Source: Bacteroidia bacterium (GTDB taxonomy: Bacteria; Bacteroidota; Bacteroidia; Bacteroidales; CAJPTX01). From it: 13,851 nucleotides of DNA. Below the pieces are notes generated by a model. The model searched no databases. It worked only from the letters and a program-made list of their open reading frames with translations, and was not told the DNA's origin. Positions 1 through 7,008 of the stretch are shown here, piece after piece. Position 1 is the stretch's first letter. Each line of letters opens with the position of its first letter. Where the stretch lies: the NCBI GenBank assembly GCA_905373625.1, contig CAJPTS010000030.1, forward strand, positions 1-13,851, read 5' to 3'. Position numbers and translations under genes: made by a program.

Positions 1-33
1 GTTCACAGTCACATCTTTCATGGTCAGCGTTTT
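1..33 (-). repeat. left arm of a 33-bp exact inverted repeat
   Basis: Bases 1-33 are the exact reverse complement of 581-613 inside the secreted repeat protein gene. Base 34 differs, 35-38 match again, then similarity ends. The match may continue beyond the left edge of the window. It follows the first of the five internal repeats (including its GTGACTGTGAAC end) and not the other four, so it was copied from or converted with that unit specifically. Confidence 0.9.
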
Positions 34-144
34 TGTAGGTGCGAGGCGTGCCTCGTTCCCTAGAGACAAAAGACGCGAGACGCATGACGAAAGAAACGCT
101 TCGCGCAACTTTTCATTTGCACCAAAAGCCTTTTTTAAGCTCAT
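1..144 (-). CDS. possible 5' part of a minus-strand gene, partial; may be a truncated paralogue
   Basis: An open frame of 48 codons runs leftward from an ATG at 144-142 and leaves the window at base 1 without a stop. A perfect AAGGAGG lies at 165-159, but 14 bases from the ATG, which is longer than usual. The first 35 or so residues are charged, have no signal peptide and resemble nothing I recognise. The last 12 residues read TKTLTMKDVTVN, identical to residues 66-77 of the neighbouring secreted repeat protein and in the same frame. The frame also passes through a REP-like palindrome at 36-62, which argues against a normal coding sequence. Either a paralogue lies to the left and has lost its own signal-peptide region, or this is only an inverted fragment of repeat sequence. 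Confidence that this start is really used is low; the shared sequence itself is certain. Confidence 0.3.
   Translation of the reverse strand, partial: MSLKKAFGANEKLREAFLSSCVSRLLSLGNEARLAPTKTLTMKDVTVN
36..62. repeat. REP-like extragenic palindrome
   Basis: Perfect 6-bp arms CGAGGC (42-47) and GCCTCG (50-55) surround a GT centre. Outer arms TAGG (36-39) and CCTA (59-62) extend the structure with small internal mismatches. GC-rich palindromes of this form are common as dispersed extragenic repeats in several bacterial phyla. Whether this one is dispersed in the genome cannot be seen from one copy. Confidence 0.5.
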
Positions 145-379
145 ATCGTATCAAATTCCCTCCTTCAGAAAGAATATTTTATGGAATTTTCCTTTCCCAA
201 ACGGAACTAATAGACAAAATTATGGAAAAGCACAATACTGTCTAATCACAAAATTACCAACTGATTATGAAATAATGATAGCTAAAACACTCCGCCTCTA
301 TTTGTTGTATATGTTGATTATAAAACTGTCTGTCAAAAAAAAACTTAGTTTTGTCAAAACTTAATTAAATGCAGAGCAA
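145..379. other. AT-rich intergenic region upstream of the secreted repeat protein
   Basis: No gene is supported here. Two plus-strand open frames starting at 20 and 39 cross the palindrome and lack any recognisable domain or start signal. The stretch ends in a candidate promoter element (346-353) and a short palindrome (348-360, arms GTTTT and AAAAC around GTC) just ahead of the start codon at 380. Nothing else is identifiable between about 170 and 345. Confidence 0.6.
346..353 (+). promoter_or_regulatory. candidate Bacteroidetes -7 promoter element for the secreted repeat protein
   Basis: TAGTTTTG fits the Bacteroidetes -7 consensus TAnnTTTG and lies 26 bases before the ATG at 380. This would give a short leader of roughly 20 bases. 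No convincing -33 TTG is found at the usual distance; the nearest, at 314-316, is too far upstream. A 13-base palindrome at 348-360 overlaps it and could be an operator. Confidence 0.4.
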
Positions 380-3300
380 ATGAATAGAAGTGTACAGAGA
401 GTAAGTTGGTTCGCAGCGCTCCTTTGTCTGGCATTGCTGTGGACAACACCGCTAATGGGTCAGGATTATTATCTCGAGATTGCTAATGTTAAGGTTACAG
501 GTGACAATTGCAATGCTTTGAGTCAAATCAGTGGCGTTAGGGTAAAGACTGGAGGAGAGTTTAAATATGACTTTTCTACTAAAACGCTGACCATGAAAGA
601 TGTGACTGTGAACTGTTATGAGTATGAATGTCCAATTAGGAGTAACGTAGATGGGCTAACAATTAAGGTGTCTGGCACGAATTTTTTATTTTCTAATAAG
701 CAAAATGCTTTGATACTTTATGCTCCTACATCTATAGAAGGCGACGGGATTCTTAAAGCAAGCTCTCGGTATTCTAATGGTGTAGAAATGAGCGCACAAC
801 TTACCGTTTCAGATATAACATTTGAAGCAAATGGGGACACTTACGGAATTATGGGTAATAAAGATAAAAAGCCCACTCTCTCCTTAAAGAATGCAAAGGT
901 AGAAGCTTGCGGTTGGACTGCAATTAGGTATGTAGCGCTCAAAACAGTTGGGTGTAGTATCATAATGCCTATAGGGGGAAGGTATAATGAAAAATGGGGA
1001 TCTGTAGAAAATACAAAGGGAGGCTTAGTAGGACGAGTACGAATTGGAACTGCGAATGAATATATTTTCACCATTGCAGGTACTCAAGTCACAGCTGCCA
1101 ATTGCAATGATTTAAGTCAAATAGATGGGGTTACAGTAGCCAAAGGTGGTGAGTTTAAATATGATTTTTCTACTAACACGCTGACCATGAAAGATGTAAC
1201 CATAGATACGCCTAACTATGGTATAGAAAGTGAAATCCCAATAAAAATTTCGGTTTCTGGGCAAAATAATTCGCTAGGAAGCGCTTTGCGCTTTCACGCT
1301 GCAACACGTATAGAAGGAAATGGCTTTCTAAAAGGAGGAAATATACTGGTAACAGGAGAAAAGCTGACTTTATCAGACGTAACACTTGAATCATATTCCA
1401 TTACTGGAGATTATGCTGACCTAGTAATCAAGAATGCAGTTATAACGACAATAGGGGCAATTCAGAGGTGGCGATCTTTTACTACAGATGACTGCACCAT
1501 TTTAAATGGTTGGTATAGTAAGAAGGAAAGTGCCATACTGGAATGGTATAGCGATGACAAAATTGCGAAAAATGTAACGATTGGTCCTAAGAAAGGCTTT
1601 TTTATTGCTGGCATCTTGCATAGGGATATCAATTACGACGACCTAAGCAAAATCCATGGGGTTACAGTAGCCAAAGGGGGCGTATTCAAATATAACGCTG
1701 ACACGAAAACGCTGACTATGAAAGATGTTACTATTTCCAATGAGGGATATGAAAATTTTTACTATAGTATTGAAAACTACGGCATAGAACACTTAAAAAT
1801 AGAGGTATCAGGTACAAATGTATTGAAGAATGTATTGTATTTGCATAAATATACGGAGATAAAGGGTTCTGGCCTTCTTAAAATAACAGACGAACACTAC
1901 CCTGCAATATACGTAGTAGAAAAAAATGCGAGCCTACGCATTACAGATGTTACACTTGAAGCTCATGGCGACCAATTTGGAATTTACGGCGGTTCGACAT
2001 TGCTTATTGACAATGCGAGTGTAGTGGCATCTTCGAAAAGATATGATAATGATGCAGCAATTGGTGGGATGAGCGGATTTAGTACCCAGAACTGCGGTAT
2101 TTTTGAGCCCCGTAATGGCTTTTGGAATGAAGAATCGAAGCGCGTGGCTTATCAAGCTCCCAGTCGTCTTTATATTAGTGCACGTTATGTGAGGATAGAA
2201 AAGTATTGGTCTGATCTGTACATTGCAGGTGAGCAAGTAAATTGGACGAAGTCTTTAAAAAATATTAAGGGAGTTACATTAGGAGACGGTGGTGAGTTCG
2301 CGTACGACGTACACTATAAGACTCTGACCATGAAAAATGTAACCGTGACGGCTGGCGATGGGGTAAACGCAATAGAAAACAGAGGGATTGATGGGTTACG
2401 AATTAAAATATCAGGTACGAATCAGCTGAATGCAACAAATAGTGCTGCCCTAATGCTAGGAAAGTCAACCACTGTAGAAGGCGACGGGAAGCTTGTAGCT
2501 ACTAGTAATACTGACGCTGGAGTGTACCTCAATAACACCTCACTCTCTGTCTCTAAAAATACTCTCGAAGCAACGGGCAAATGGGGAATCACTGGACCGA
2601 GTACAGCGTCTGAATCAAAACTATTGCTCCGTGAAGTAACACTAACAGCAAAAGGTTCAGAGGGGGGAATTTGTAATTTGGCTGAGTTTTACATGGCGGA
2701 AAACAAAATTGTGACCCCAGCCAGTGGTAAATTTAACGAAACGAAGTATGCCATAGTAGATGCCACTGAAAACGTGGCAAGAGAGGTGAATATAGTGCCC
2801 ACTATAAAATATGATCTCTATATAAATGATACGCAAGTGGATGATGTTAACTGTAGCGATTTAACTAAAATCAAAGGCGTTGAGGTAAAGAAAGGGGGCG
2901 AGTGCAAGTTTGATTCAGCAGCTAAAACGCTGATAATGAAAGATGTAAAACTTAATCTTGGTATACACAATAGGGGAATAGATGGCTTAAGAATAATGGT
3001 GTCGGGAGAGAATGAAATAGGGTTCACTATCGAATTGTATGCCTCTACATTTATTGAGGGGAACGGAACCATCGATTTGGAATATCATAGTATCCGCATT
3101 GGTAAGAACACGACACTTTCCATTTCCGATATAACACTTAGCGCTGATGGTTATATTCGCGGTTTCTATGATGGTAAAGATGGCAAGACGCTTATTATCA
3201 AGAATGCGAATATCAAGGTTAAGAAAATTGAACAGCTGACTTCGTGTACCATCGAAGACTGTGAAATTGTAGCACCTCGGGGAGCTAGGTTTGACGAGAC

Positions 3301-4138
3301 AAAACATGCGGTGGTTGACGAAGATGGGAATGTGGCGGAGAATGTAATAATAATGACAGATCCTGTTGCTGTAACGGGGATAACATTATCTCCTACTACA
3401 GTAGATTTGAGGGTAGGCGAGACGCAAGCTCTCACAATCTCAGTACAACCCCCAGATGCCACTGAGAAACACTGCTATTGGAAAAGTGATAATGAGGATG
3501 TGGCTAAGCTAGATAACTATGGGGTAATAACAGCTGAAGGTGTAGGTACCGCTACGATAACCATAACCACCGTGGACGGAGAAAAGACCGCTAGTTGCAC
3601 TGTAAATGTGTTTGATGAAAATGGAGAACTTCCGTTAAATAGCTTGTCGCTCGATCATACAGAATTACGTGTAGAAGTAAATAAGGCAGAGCAATTGAAT
3701 GTAGTCTACAAACCAAGCGCTACAACACAGAAGGGTGTCTGGTGGACGTCTGATGATCCGAAAATTGCCGTTGTAAGCGATGGCTGGGTAAAAGGGATTA
3801 CAGAAGGCTCAACGATGATAACGGCAACAAGTATAGCTAAACCCGAGGAGCGTGTCTCGTGTTACGTAACGGTAATTCCTTCTACTGCTATAGAAGACTC
3901 TTTCTTTACCTCAGTAGTTGTTGCCCCCAATCCTTTTAATGCGCAGTTATGCATTTCAAACGGCGACGTGCGCGGTAAATACTCGCTACTCAATGCACAA
4001 GGGCTTGAGGTTGCTTTTGGCGCATTAGAAGGCGCGGAAACGCGAATTAACACGACCACACTTCCCTCTGGAGTTTATCTGTTACGCCTTACCGCAGAGA
4101 ATGGTGCAACGAAAACCTTTACAGTGGTAAAAAGGTAG
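380..4138 (+). CDS. secreted surface repeat protein with two Big_2 domains and a type IX sorting tail
   Basis: This is a 1252-residue exported protein. Residues 1-27 form a signal peptide (hydrophobic core about 11-25), with likely cleavage before Gln28. Five related units begin near residues 30, 227, 406, 612 and 811. Each opens with a strand-rich segment ending in a variant of GGEFKYDFSTKTLTMKDVT and continues with short strand-turn steps that suggest a parallel beta-helix. Two Big_2 Ig-like domains follow (about 996-1077 and 1084-1164). Residues about 1178-1252 (VAPNPF start, SGVYLLRL near the end) are a T9SS type A sorting domain, which in Porphyromonas directs passage through the outer membrane and anchoring or release. 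Similar repeats occur in Bacteroidales surface proteins of unproven function; an adhesin-like or glycan-binding role is inference only. The gene sits alone, convergent with lptD. Its 5' part overlaps one arm of a 33-bp inverted repeat. Confidence 0.9.
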   Translation: MNRSVQRVSWFAALLCLALLWTTPLMGQDYYLEIANVKVTGDNCNALSQISGVRVKTGGEFKYDFSTKTLTMKDVTVNCYEYECPIRSNVDGLTIKVSGTNFLFSNKQNALILYAPTSIEGDGILKASSRYSNGVEMSAQLTVSDITFEANGDTYGIMGNKDKKPTLSLKNAKVEACGWTAIRYVALKTVGCSIIMPIGGRYNEKWGSVENTKGGLVGRVRIGTANEYIFTIAGTQVTAANCNDLSQIDGVTVAKGGEFKYDFSTNTLTMKDVTIDTPNYGIESEIPIKISVSGQNNSLGSALRFHAATRIEGNGFLKGGNILVTGEKLTLSDVTLESYSITGDYADLVIKNAVITTIGAIQRWRSFTTDDCTILNGWYSKKESAILEWYSDDKIAKNVTIGPKKGFFIAGILHRDINYDDLSKIHGVTVAKGGVFKYNADTKTLTMKDVTISNEGYENFYYSIENYGIEHLKIEVSGTNVLKNVLYLHKYTEIKGSGLLKITDEHYPAIYVVEKNASLRITDVTLEAHGDQFGIYGGSTLLIDNASVVASSKRYDNDAAIGGMSGFSTQNCGIFEPRNGFWNEESKRVAYQAPSRLYISARYVRIEKYWSDLYIAGEQVNWTKSLKNIKGVTLGDGGEFAYDVHYKTLTMKNVTVTAGDGVNAIENRGIDGLRIKISGTNQLNATNSAALMLGKSTTVEGDGKLVATSNTDAGVYLNNTSLSVSKNTLEATGKWGITGPSTASESKLLLREVTLTAKGSEGGICNLAEFYMAENKIVTPASGKFNETKYAIVDATENVAREVNIVPTIKYDLYINDTQVDDVNCSDLTKIKGVEVKKGGECKFDSAAKTLIMKDVKLNLGIHNRGIDGLRIMVSGENEIGFTIELYASTFIEGNGTIDLEYHSIRIGKNTTLSISDITLSADGYIRGFYDGKDGKTLIIKNANIKVKKIEQLTSCTIEDCEIVAPRGARFDETKHAVVDEDGNVAENVIIMTDPVAVTGITLSPTTVDLRVGETQALTISVQPPDATEKHCYWKSDNEDVAKLDNYGVITAEGVGTATITITTVDGEKTASCTVNVFDENGELPLNSLSLDHTELRVEVNKAEQLNVVYKPSATTQKGVWWTSDDPKIAVVSDGWVKGITEGSTMITATSIAKPEERVSCYVTVIPSTAIEDSFFTSVVVAPNPFNAQLCISNGDVRGKYSLLNAQGLEVAFGALEGAETRINTTTLPSGVYLLRLTAENGATKTFTVVKR
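557..606 (+). repeat. 50-bp intragenic repeat, first copy (unit 1)
   Basis: This stretch matches 1151-1200 in unit 2 at 47 of 50 positions. It encodes the conserved EFKYDFST...TLTMKDVT segment. Its 3' part is also the right arm of the 33-bp inverted repeat with bases 1-33. High nucleotide identity between units that otherwise differ strongly in protein sequence points to recent duplication or gene conversion. Confidence 0.85.
581..613 (+). repeat. right arm of the 33-bp inverted repeat
   Basis: Exact reverse complement of bases 1-33. It lies in codons 68-78 of the secreted repeat protein. The 547 bases between the arms contain the putative promoter, the start codon and the signal-peptide region of this gene. 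Confidence 0.9.
1125..1146 (+). repeat. 22-bp direct repeat, unit 2 copy
   Basis: These 22 bases, coding for DGVTVAKG, recur identically at 1656-1677 in unit 3, 531 bases downstream. Identity at third codon positions suggests recent exchange between the units. Confidence 0.85.
1656..1677 (+). repeat. 22-bp direct repeat, unit 3 copy
   Basis: Second copy of the 22-base sequence at 1125-1146, here coding for HGVTVAKG. Recombination between the two copies would delete or duplicate exactly 177 codons and keep the reading frame (spacing 531 = 3 x 177). Confidence 0.85.
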
Positions 4139-4160
4139 TCGTGAAGTAAAATTTGTAGTA

Positions 4161-4196
4161 AACAACGGGCATTTCCTTTGAGAGGTGTCCGTTGTT
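4161..4196 (+). terminator. hairpin, likely terminator of the secreted repeat protein gene
   Basis: Arms AACAACGGGCA (4161-4171) and TGTCCGTTGTT (4186-4196) pair over 11 positions with one G-U wobble around a 14-base loop. It begins 22 bases after the stop codon. The bases that follow (GTTA) are not a clean U tract, so efficiency is uncertain. It could also act on lptD transcripts from the other side. Confidence 0.55.
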
Positions 4197-4214
4197 GTTA
4201 GGTACGAGGTTCAA

Positions 4215-4343
4215 GGTACAAAGTACGAAGTCCAAGGTTCAAAGTAAAACCTTTCTTTAGGTACAAAGTACGAAGTCCAAAGTTCAAAGTAAAACCTTTC
4301 TTTAGGTACAAAGTACGAAGTCCAAAGTTCAAGGTAAAACCTT
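4215..4343. repeat. 45-bp tandem repeat, about 2.9 copies, built from heptamers
   Basis: Copies start at 4215, 4260 and 4305, exactly 45 bases apart. Copies 1 and 2 differ at one base; copy 3 differs at one further base and loses similarity after 4343. Within each copy a period of seven is visible: AGTACGA, AGTCCAA, AGTTCAA, AGTAAAA. A shorter degenerate piece precedes at about 4198-4214. The array lies between converging genes, codes for nothing recognisable and has no unique spacers, so it is not a CRISPR array. Confidence 0.9.
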
Positions 4344-4360
4344 AGAGACTTGAACTCGGA

Positions 4361-6961
4361 TTATCGCAGCAGGTTGTCTATGTAACTCTTATTCTTTTGG
4401 TACTTCAGATCTTGGAGTACGCCTGCACTAACGCCGATGTGGAAGGAATAGCTGCGTAGCTGACCAAAAGGCACTACGCTCAGAGACATGTTCCAACAGT
4501 GGAGGTCGCGACTTATTGATACCGAGGTAGTACTGAACTCATTGGCTACAAAGTCATACCCCGAATAAAACGAGACCTGCCACAATTTGGCAAGCGTAAG
4601 ACTCCCCGAAAAAGAAAGAGATTGTAAACTATTGCGCCTACTGCCGCGCTTCGAGTACGAGAAATTGTAGTTTATAGAGAGGTTCCACGGAGCTGTAAAG
4701 GCATCGTAGCGCATTGTGAGGAAGTCACTCGCCGTTGCCTGCTCGTAAGGCATATAACCAGGGAGATAGGTCACGTAGGTGGTTTGCAAGGCATCGCCCT
4801 TAAAGCCCAGTATTTTATTTATGGAAAAGCTTGTGGTAAAATTGAAGGTCTCGAAACGCACGGGGAAACGGTGGCGCCGCAGGTAGTATTCGTTCAATAT
4901 TCGCCCCTCAGACGTGATGGCATAGGGCGAGAAGCTGGCACTTGCCGAAAGCGAGAGGAAGTTTAGCAGATTCGTACTCGCGCTCGCGTTTACGTTAGAC
5001 CAATTCATAGAGTCGGCAAGAAAGTTATAACTAGCATTGAGAGAAAGTGCATCAAATATGGCAACCTTCTTGTCCTCCACTTTGGTAGTGTCTTGGGCAT
5101 CTTTTGGCTTGCCGCGTAACTTCATCTCTATATTATTACCGAGCGAGAAAGAGATGGCGCCTGTTTCGCCCGCTGGCGCTCCTCCATATATCGTGTTTTC
5201 GAAATACGAATAACGCATTCGCTCTCCTTGTGCATTGCGCTGCACGCTCCCATACATCCCGTATTTTGCAGCACTAAAATCAGGATGATAGCCCAACGAG
5301 ATGGTAGGGGTCATTACATGCCGAATGGCTTTAATGGGGCTACTGGCAATGAAACTATACATCCCATAAAGTTTGGTAGAAATACCTACCGCAGTGTTGT
5401 AGTGCCAGGCACGGGCGAAGCCGTCTACCGTATCGCGCACGGGGCGCTGTAAAGTATTGTCCCAATGATAGCGCGTCGTTTTCAAATACCAATTCTCGTT
5501 ATAATTTACCGAGGGGGCGATGTTAATATACTTGAGTATCGTATAAGATGTGGAGGTGGCAAAGCGGTGCTCCATCCCGTTGCGTAGCTCGCGTTTTAGG
5601 CGTTTGGTAAAGAGATATTGTTCCTTTATGTTTACCGAATTTTGTAGCGCAGTGGTGTAGGTAAAACCTATGCGCTCGTACCACCGTTGCTCGCCCACCG
5701 CGTTTTTGCGCTTAAATGGGTAAATGCGTTGTACGTTGAAGGCTATATTGGGTATGCGGAGTTGCACAATACTGTCTCGCGAGTTTTGCGAATGGTTTAG
5801 CGACACAGAGAGGTTAAAAGGTTTACCAGGAAATGAGCGCGTATAAGATACCGAGGACATGATCTGGTTCGATAGGAAATCTTGTGTACTGCGCGCATTG
5901 TAGCGATTATAAGCCGATGATCCGAACGTTACATTGGCTTGAAACGTTGAGTTCGGATTCCACGCCCTGTCCTGACTATGAGACCATGTGATACGGTACG
6001 TAGTGTTAATGCTGTGCTCGGGCGTATTCTCCTGCCCCGATGTTATGTAGGAGTACGAATAGCCGAGTTGCCCCGAGAATTTGTAACGCAGTTTATAATT
6101 TGAAGACAAGCTAACGTCCCACGAGCCGCGTGTATAGTAGCCGCCTAGGATTGTAAGGTCAAAGTAATCATTTAGTCCAAAATATGCGCCCCCATTGCGC
6201 AAGAAGAAGCCTCGCATCTGTTCCTCGCCGTACTCGGGTGGGATGATCCCTGAGGAGCGCTTCGTGGTATTAGGAAAAAAGCCAAAGGGAATACCTATGG
6301 GGGCTGGTACGTCGGCAATGACTAGGTAAGCCAGATCTGTGAAAATCTTATCATTAGGCACAACCTTCGCTTTTGTGAGCGCTAGGTAGAAATGGGGATG
6401 CTTAAGATCGCAGGTAGTAAACTTCCCGTTCCCGACGTAGAAGACGTCATCGGGCATCTTCTTAATCACTTCGCCATGCAAATAGCCCTCCGAGACGCTG
6501 GTAATAACTCCCGTTATGCGAGCTTTGCGGGAAGCGAAGTTGTAACGGATGTCCGTCATGGTATACTTCTCATTGCCTTCGGTGAAAATAGGATCACCGA
6601 TGGTTTTGCCCGTAGAATCCTGTAGTCCTTTAGCAAAAAGTTCGCGTTTATTGAGGTCAAGGTCTATGTACTCCGCTGCGAAGTCCTGAGTCTTGTAGTC
6701 TAATTTAGCTTTGCCGTAGAACTGAACCCTTTTCTTTTTAATGGAATAAACTACCGAGTCTTCTGCGCCCGACACGACCTTGGCATCGAGACGACTGTGT
6801 CCCACTTCAGGACGAGGTATAGAATCTGCAACGTTAGCTATACTATCTGTGTAGACGGTACGGGGAATCCCCTTCGTCTCGATAAACGAGCAGCACAGAA
6901 GCCCCATAACTAAGAGCCAAAAACGGAGCTCAAAGAATAATTTTACCTTTGCACTGTTCAA
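4361..6961 (-). CDS. lptD: LptD-like outer-membrane LPS assembly protein
   Basis: LptD is the beta-barrel that, with LptE, inserts lipopolysaccharide into the outer leaflet. This 866-residue protein has a signal-type N-terminus (K5 and K7, then a hydrophobic run about 14-27), an OstA/LptA-like periplasmic domain (about 65-200) and a long barrel rich in alternating aromatic strands (about 220-866). The segment ending in TTCDLKHPHFYL (about 182-193) is characteristic of the Bacteroidetes family. Outside the signal region there are only two cysteines, C184 in the periplasmic domain and C822 near the C-terminus. The start used is TTG at 6961: it keeps the positively charged n-region, whereas the first ATG (residue 19) would cut the signal peptide in half. 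A promoter element at 6989-6982 fits the TTG start. The gene is divergent from the amidase gene and convergent with the repeat protein gene. Confidence 0.88.
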   Translation of the reverse strand: MNSAKVKLFFELRFWLLVMGLLCCSFIETKGIPRTVYTDSIANVADSIPRPEVGHSRLDAKVVSGAEDSVVYSIKKKRVQFYGKAKLDYKTQDFAAEYIDLDLNKRELFAKGLQDSTGKTIGDPIFTEGNEKYTMTDIRYNFASRKARITGVITSVSEGYLHGEVIKKMPDDVFYVGNGKFTTCDLKHPHFYLALTKAKVVPNDKIFTDLAYLVIADVPAPIGIPFGFFPNTTKRSSGIIPPEYGEEQMRGFFLRNGGAYFGLNDYFDLTILGGYYTRGSWDVSLSSNYKLRYKFSGQLGYSYSYITSGQENTPEHSINTTYRITWSHSQDRAWNPNSTFQANVTFGSSAYNRYNARSTQDFLSNQIMSSVSYTRSFPGKPFNLSVSLNHSQNSRDSIVQLRIPNIAFNVQRIYPFKRKNAVGEQRWYERIGFTYTTALQNSVNIKEQYLFTKRLKRELRNGMEHRFATSTSYTILKYINIAPSVNYNENWYLKTTRYHWDNTLQRPVRDTVDGFARAWHYNTAVGISTKLYGMYSFIASSPIKAIRHVMTPTISLGYHPDFSAAKYGMYGSVQRNAQGERMRYSYFENTIYGGAPAGETGAISFSLGNNIEMKLRGKPKDAQDTTKVEDKKVAIFDALSLNASYNFLADSMNWSNVNASASTNLLNFLSLSASASFSPYAITSEGRILNEYYLRRHRFPVRFETFNFTTSFSINKILGFKGDALQTTYVTYLPGYMPYEQATASDFLTMRYDAFTAPWNLSINYNFSYSKRGSRRNSLQSLSFSGSLTLAKLWQVSFYSGYDFVANEFSTTSVSISRDLHCWNMSLSVVPFGQLRSYSFHIGVSAGVLQDLKYQKNKSYIDNLLR
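6944..6951 (+). promoter_or_regulatory. candidate -7 element reading toward the amidase gene
   Basis: TACCTTTG, followed by C, matches the Bacteroidetes TAnnTTTG consensus on the plus strand, 57 bases before the amidase ATG. It lies within the first codons of lptD. No clear -33 TTG is seen at the right distance. It is mirrored by the same octamer on the minus strand at 6989-6982. Confidence 0.45.
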
Positions 6962-6981
6962 ACGATCGCACCTTTTGGGAT

Positions 6982-6989
6982 CAAAGGTA
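6982..6989 (-). promoter_or_regulatory. candidate -7 element reading toward lptD
   Basis: On the minus strand this reads TACCTTTG, an exact match to TAnnTTTG, ending 20 bases before the TTG start of lptD. It would give a leader of about 14 bases. This supports the TTG start over the downstream ATG. Confidence 0.5.
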
Positions 6990-7008
6990 GTGCAAATTCG
7001 AGAAGTGA

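Noticed and set aside
20..364. Plus-strand open frames starting at 20 and 39 upstream of the secreted repeat protein
   Set aside because: They run through the inverted repeat or the palindrome, have no recognisable domain, composition or start signal, and the region looks intergenic.
4215..4343. CRISPR array
   Set aside because: The 45-base units are contiguous and nearly identical, without unique spacers, and no cas gene is nearby.
6905..6907. ATG at residue 19 as the start of lptD
   Set aside because: It would remove the charged n-region and half the hydrophobic segment of the signal peptide, and a promoter element fits the upstream TTG.
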